In this document: positions 59,701 to 60,969 of the stretch, in pieces
Layout: each line of letters begins with the position of its first letter
Position numbering within the stretch: position 1 is the first letter of the stretch
NCBI GenBank assembly: GCA_006844705.1
Contig: SPJS01000109.1
Span: 1 to 60,969 of the forward strand
Length of the DNA: 60,969 bases
Origin: Methylococcaceae bacterium
GTDB taxonomy: Bacteria > Pseudomonadota > Gammaproteobacteria > Methylococcales > Methylomonadaceae
Direction of reading: 5' to 3'
Program-made: the position numbers and the translations under genes
Notes under the pieces: model-generated
The model's database searches: none
Seen by the model: only the letters and a program-made list of their open reading frames with translations
What the model was told of the DNA's origin: nothing

Positions 59701-60969
59701 CATCATCAGTTCTCAGGGGGATGATCATATAAGCGTTAATGCCTTGCATGGCGGAGATCATACCCAGCTGGATTCACAACGTGGTGACGACATCATTATC
59801 GTCAATGATTTCAATGTCGATCCAAAAGCCAGACTGACCATTCATGCCGGGCTGGATAATGATATTGTTGATGGTAAACAAGCCCCGCTGGCATTAACGA
59901 TTCATGGTCAGCAAGGCCATGATAATTTATCCGGCGGTCGTTTTGATGATGTGATTCTGGCCGATCAGGGAATCATTGAATATAACCAGGCTGACAGACT
60001 TATTCGGGTGACTGATGAAGACGTTCAAGTGCCTGGGAATGATCGTGTGGATGCGGGTGAAGGCCACAATATTGTGCTGGCCGGTGATGGCAATGATGAA
60101 ATCAGTGCCGGTTCCGGAGATGATGTCATCCTGGCAGATCAGGGGGTCGCAGACTATGATGATGCAGGTGTCCTAAGGCATATCAGCAATCATTCAGTAC
60201 AGGTTTCCGGCGCTGATACAGTGAATGCCGGTGAAGGTGACAATATTATCCTGGCAGGTGATGGTGATGACCAGCTCACAGCTGGAGCAGGCAACGATAC
60301 GGTTATCGGCGACCAGGGACAGGCGGAATATGATCAACAGAGTGATTTAATTCAAATCTCGACACAGGACAGTGCTGCCCCAGGTGACGATACGGTTGAT
60401 GCGGGAGACGGCAATAATATCGTGCTTGCCGGTGATGGCAATGACCAGGTCACCACGCGTGCAGGCAATGACTTCATCCTTGCAGATCAAGGGTTTATCC
60501 AGTTTTCATCGGGCAATCCGACATTAATTGAATCAATTTTATCGCCAGGCGGAGATGATATTGTCGATGCCGGCGATGGTGACAACCTGGTGTTTGGCGG
60601 TGCTGGCAATGATGACCTCAAGAGCGGCGCTGGCAAGGACATTCTGCTGGGCGATCATGGCCGGGCTACTCGACAAGGACAGGCGTATACCGAAGTACAT
60701 ACGCTGTTTGCATCAGTCGGAGGAAACGACCTGATAGACGCCGGCGCCGGTGATGATGTATTGATCGGCGGGGAAGGTGCGGATGTTCTATCCGGTGGCG
60801 CTGACAACGATGTGCTATTAGGCGATGGTGATAAAGTTGAATTCTTCCGCAATGAGCCGTTCCATTTTGAAACGCTGGATACAACCCATGGCGGCGCCGA
60901 TGTATTGATTGGTGGCAGCGGTGTAGATTTTATGTTTGGCGGCTTTGGGCCGGATAGAATTTTCGGCAA
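38750..60969 (+). CDS. Giant LEPR-XLL / DUF4347 / RTX secreted protein (3' end outside window)
   Basis: An uninterrupted frame from ATG 38750 to the window end, more than 7,400 codons. I read sections about every 3 kb (40022, 42002, 45002, 48002, 51002, 54002, 57002, 60002) and each stays in the same frame as sensible protein. Order: LEPR-XLL-like motif (residues 25-37), DUF4347 (about 125-326), several RTX nonapeptide blocks, a matrixin-like HExxH domain (about 2720-2860), long beta-rich repeats with GFGFDTRG-like segments, a helical stretch (about 5880-6810) and a 58-residue repeat array. It is acidic and nearly Cys-free (pair at residues 4445 and 4493, one near 276). It likely folds on calcium outside the cell after type I export. 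Adhesin, matrix protein and protease carrier are all possible. Confidence 0.9.
   Translation, partial: [7406 protein letters not shown]
38822..38860 (+). other. LEPR-XLL-like N-terminal motif
   Basis: [13 protein letters not shown] at residues 25-37 of the giant protein, preceded by a basic Ser-rich stretch. The canonical form is LEPR.LLSA; here Pro is Lys. The motif marks very large exported proteins and is thought to act early in export or processing. Confidence 0.7.
39122..39727 (+). other. DUF4347 domain of the giant protein
   Basis: Begins [19 protein letters not shown] and contains [19 protein letters not shown] and [39 protein letters not shown], the DUF4347 core with its H-G and G-C-N motifs, which recall caspase-like clan CD folds (His and Cys in order). 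About 60 acidic residues ([11 protein letters not shown] region) are inserted in the first half. Confidence 0.8.
39783..41810 (+). other. N-terminal RTX repeat blocks
   Basis: Three nonapeptide clusters of the GGxGxDxUx type, at about 39783-39945, 40490-40730 and 41504-41810. Each ends in a GADTYVF/NDDYVF-type closing strand followed by GWGQD or WGTD, the usual capping of a calcium-bound beta roll. Confidence 0.85.
46900..47330 (+). other. Metzincin (matrixin-like) protease domain
   Basis: [11 protein letters not shown] at 47282-47314 (residues 2845-2855) is a complete HExxHxxGxxH zinc motif. Upstream [20 protein letters not shown] resembles the Ca/Zn-binding loop of matrixins. A downstream Met-turn methionine is not obvious, so activity is uncertain. 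Confidence 0.7.
52520..53610 (+). other. Central RTX blocks
   Basis: Nonapeptides [50 protein letters not shown] and following (about 52520-52850), and a second block near 53420-53610 ([29 protein letters not shown]), with a beta-rich spacer between. Confidence 0.8.
56390..59180 (+). other. Long helical region of the giant protein
   Basis: About 930 residues without RTX motifs, rich in Ala, Gln, Leu, Lys and Glu, with heptad-like patterns (for example [20 protein letters not shown] and [19 protein letters not shown]). This suggests a coiled-coil stalk, unlike the beta-rich rest of the protein. Only one aromatic cluster interrupts it ([17 protein letters not shown] near 58852). Confidence 0.65.
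59945..60830 (+). repeat. 58-residue tandem repeat array with RTX cores
   Basis: The [9 protein letters not shown]-type strand recurs with its GATCAG/GACCAG codons at 59963, 60137, 60311 and 60485, exactly 174 bp apart, then at 60653 (168 bp) and in degenerate form at 60824 (171 bp). Each unit reads [30 protein letters not shown] then LADQG and a variable 20-residue loop. The array leads into ordinary RTX motifs at the window end. Confidence 0.85.

Noticed and set aside
39154..60969. Many negative-strand open frames of 60-200 codons opposite the giant gene
   Set aside because: They are Ser/Pro/Leu-rich mirror images of Asp/Gly-rich RTX coding, lack ribosome binding sites and families, and the plus strand is one continuous frame.

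Overview
The window is a chromosomal stretch of a Gram-negative bacterium, almost certainly a gammaproteobacterium. Pointers are the rsmI-lpoA-yraN-diaA-dolP block around the divergent rsmI/lpoA starts, an arsC/wrbA/DUF2069/hda run, hldE (LPS heptose), ubiA (ubiquinone) and a type A RNase P RNA. A VPxPA-type PEP-CTERM protein and a giant LEPR-XLL/DUF4347/RTX protein recall environmental gammaproteobacteria, including methanotroph-like lineages, but the sequence does not settle the order.

Layout. 1-1000: decayed integron head, made of a VCR-sized attC, a PaiB-like cassette whose stop codon lies in the attC, and a divergent 30-codon remnant of an IntI-like integrase. 1.1-8.4 kb: rnpB, an M15 peptidase, two small-molecule enzymes, rsmI, then divergent lpoA-yraN-diaA-dolP (envelope and replication-timing genes). 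8.4-24.2 kb: mostly housekeeping: a J-domain protein, PEP-CTERM protein, M20 amidohydrolase, lexA with a tiny membrane protein, ubiA, hldE, arsC-wrbA-DUF2069-hda-panE, an EF-G, sodB, CYTH, DUF2797 and ppa. 24.2-27.3 kb: a repeat graveyard with an IS4-type fragment, many GGGGACAGACCACG repeats, and a 0.45-kb tandem duplication carrying the first 27 codons of a REP-associated (Y1) transposase. 27.4-33.2 kb: a metal-handling locus with two small single-membrane-segment proteins, a stand-alone Cys cluster normally fused to CcoI/FixI-type ATPases, an HMA-like protein, a Cu+-type P1B ATPase, a SafE/DsbD_2-type membrane protein and an EcsC protein. 33.3-37.2 kb: a SEC-C protein, a secreted beta-propeller, a LysR regulator and a remnant of a second EcsC gene. 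37.35-60.97 kb: a TolC-like outer membrane channel followed by one open frame from 38750 to the window end (more than 7,400 codons).

How they work together. The P1B ATPase, the small His/Met-rich membrane protein, the detached Cys-cluster domain and the SafE-like protein look like one copper-trafficking unit, comparable in layout to PacL-type chaperone/P1B ATPase pairs and to CcoI/CcoS-type maturation. TolC and the giant protein look like exporter and cargo of type I secretion; the ABC and adaptor genes are not in the window. Strong negative-strand open frames opposite the giant gene are shadows.
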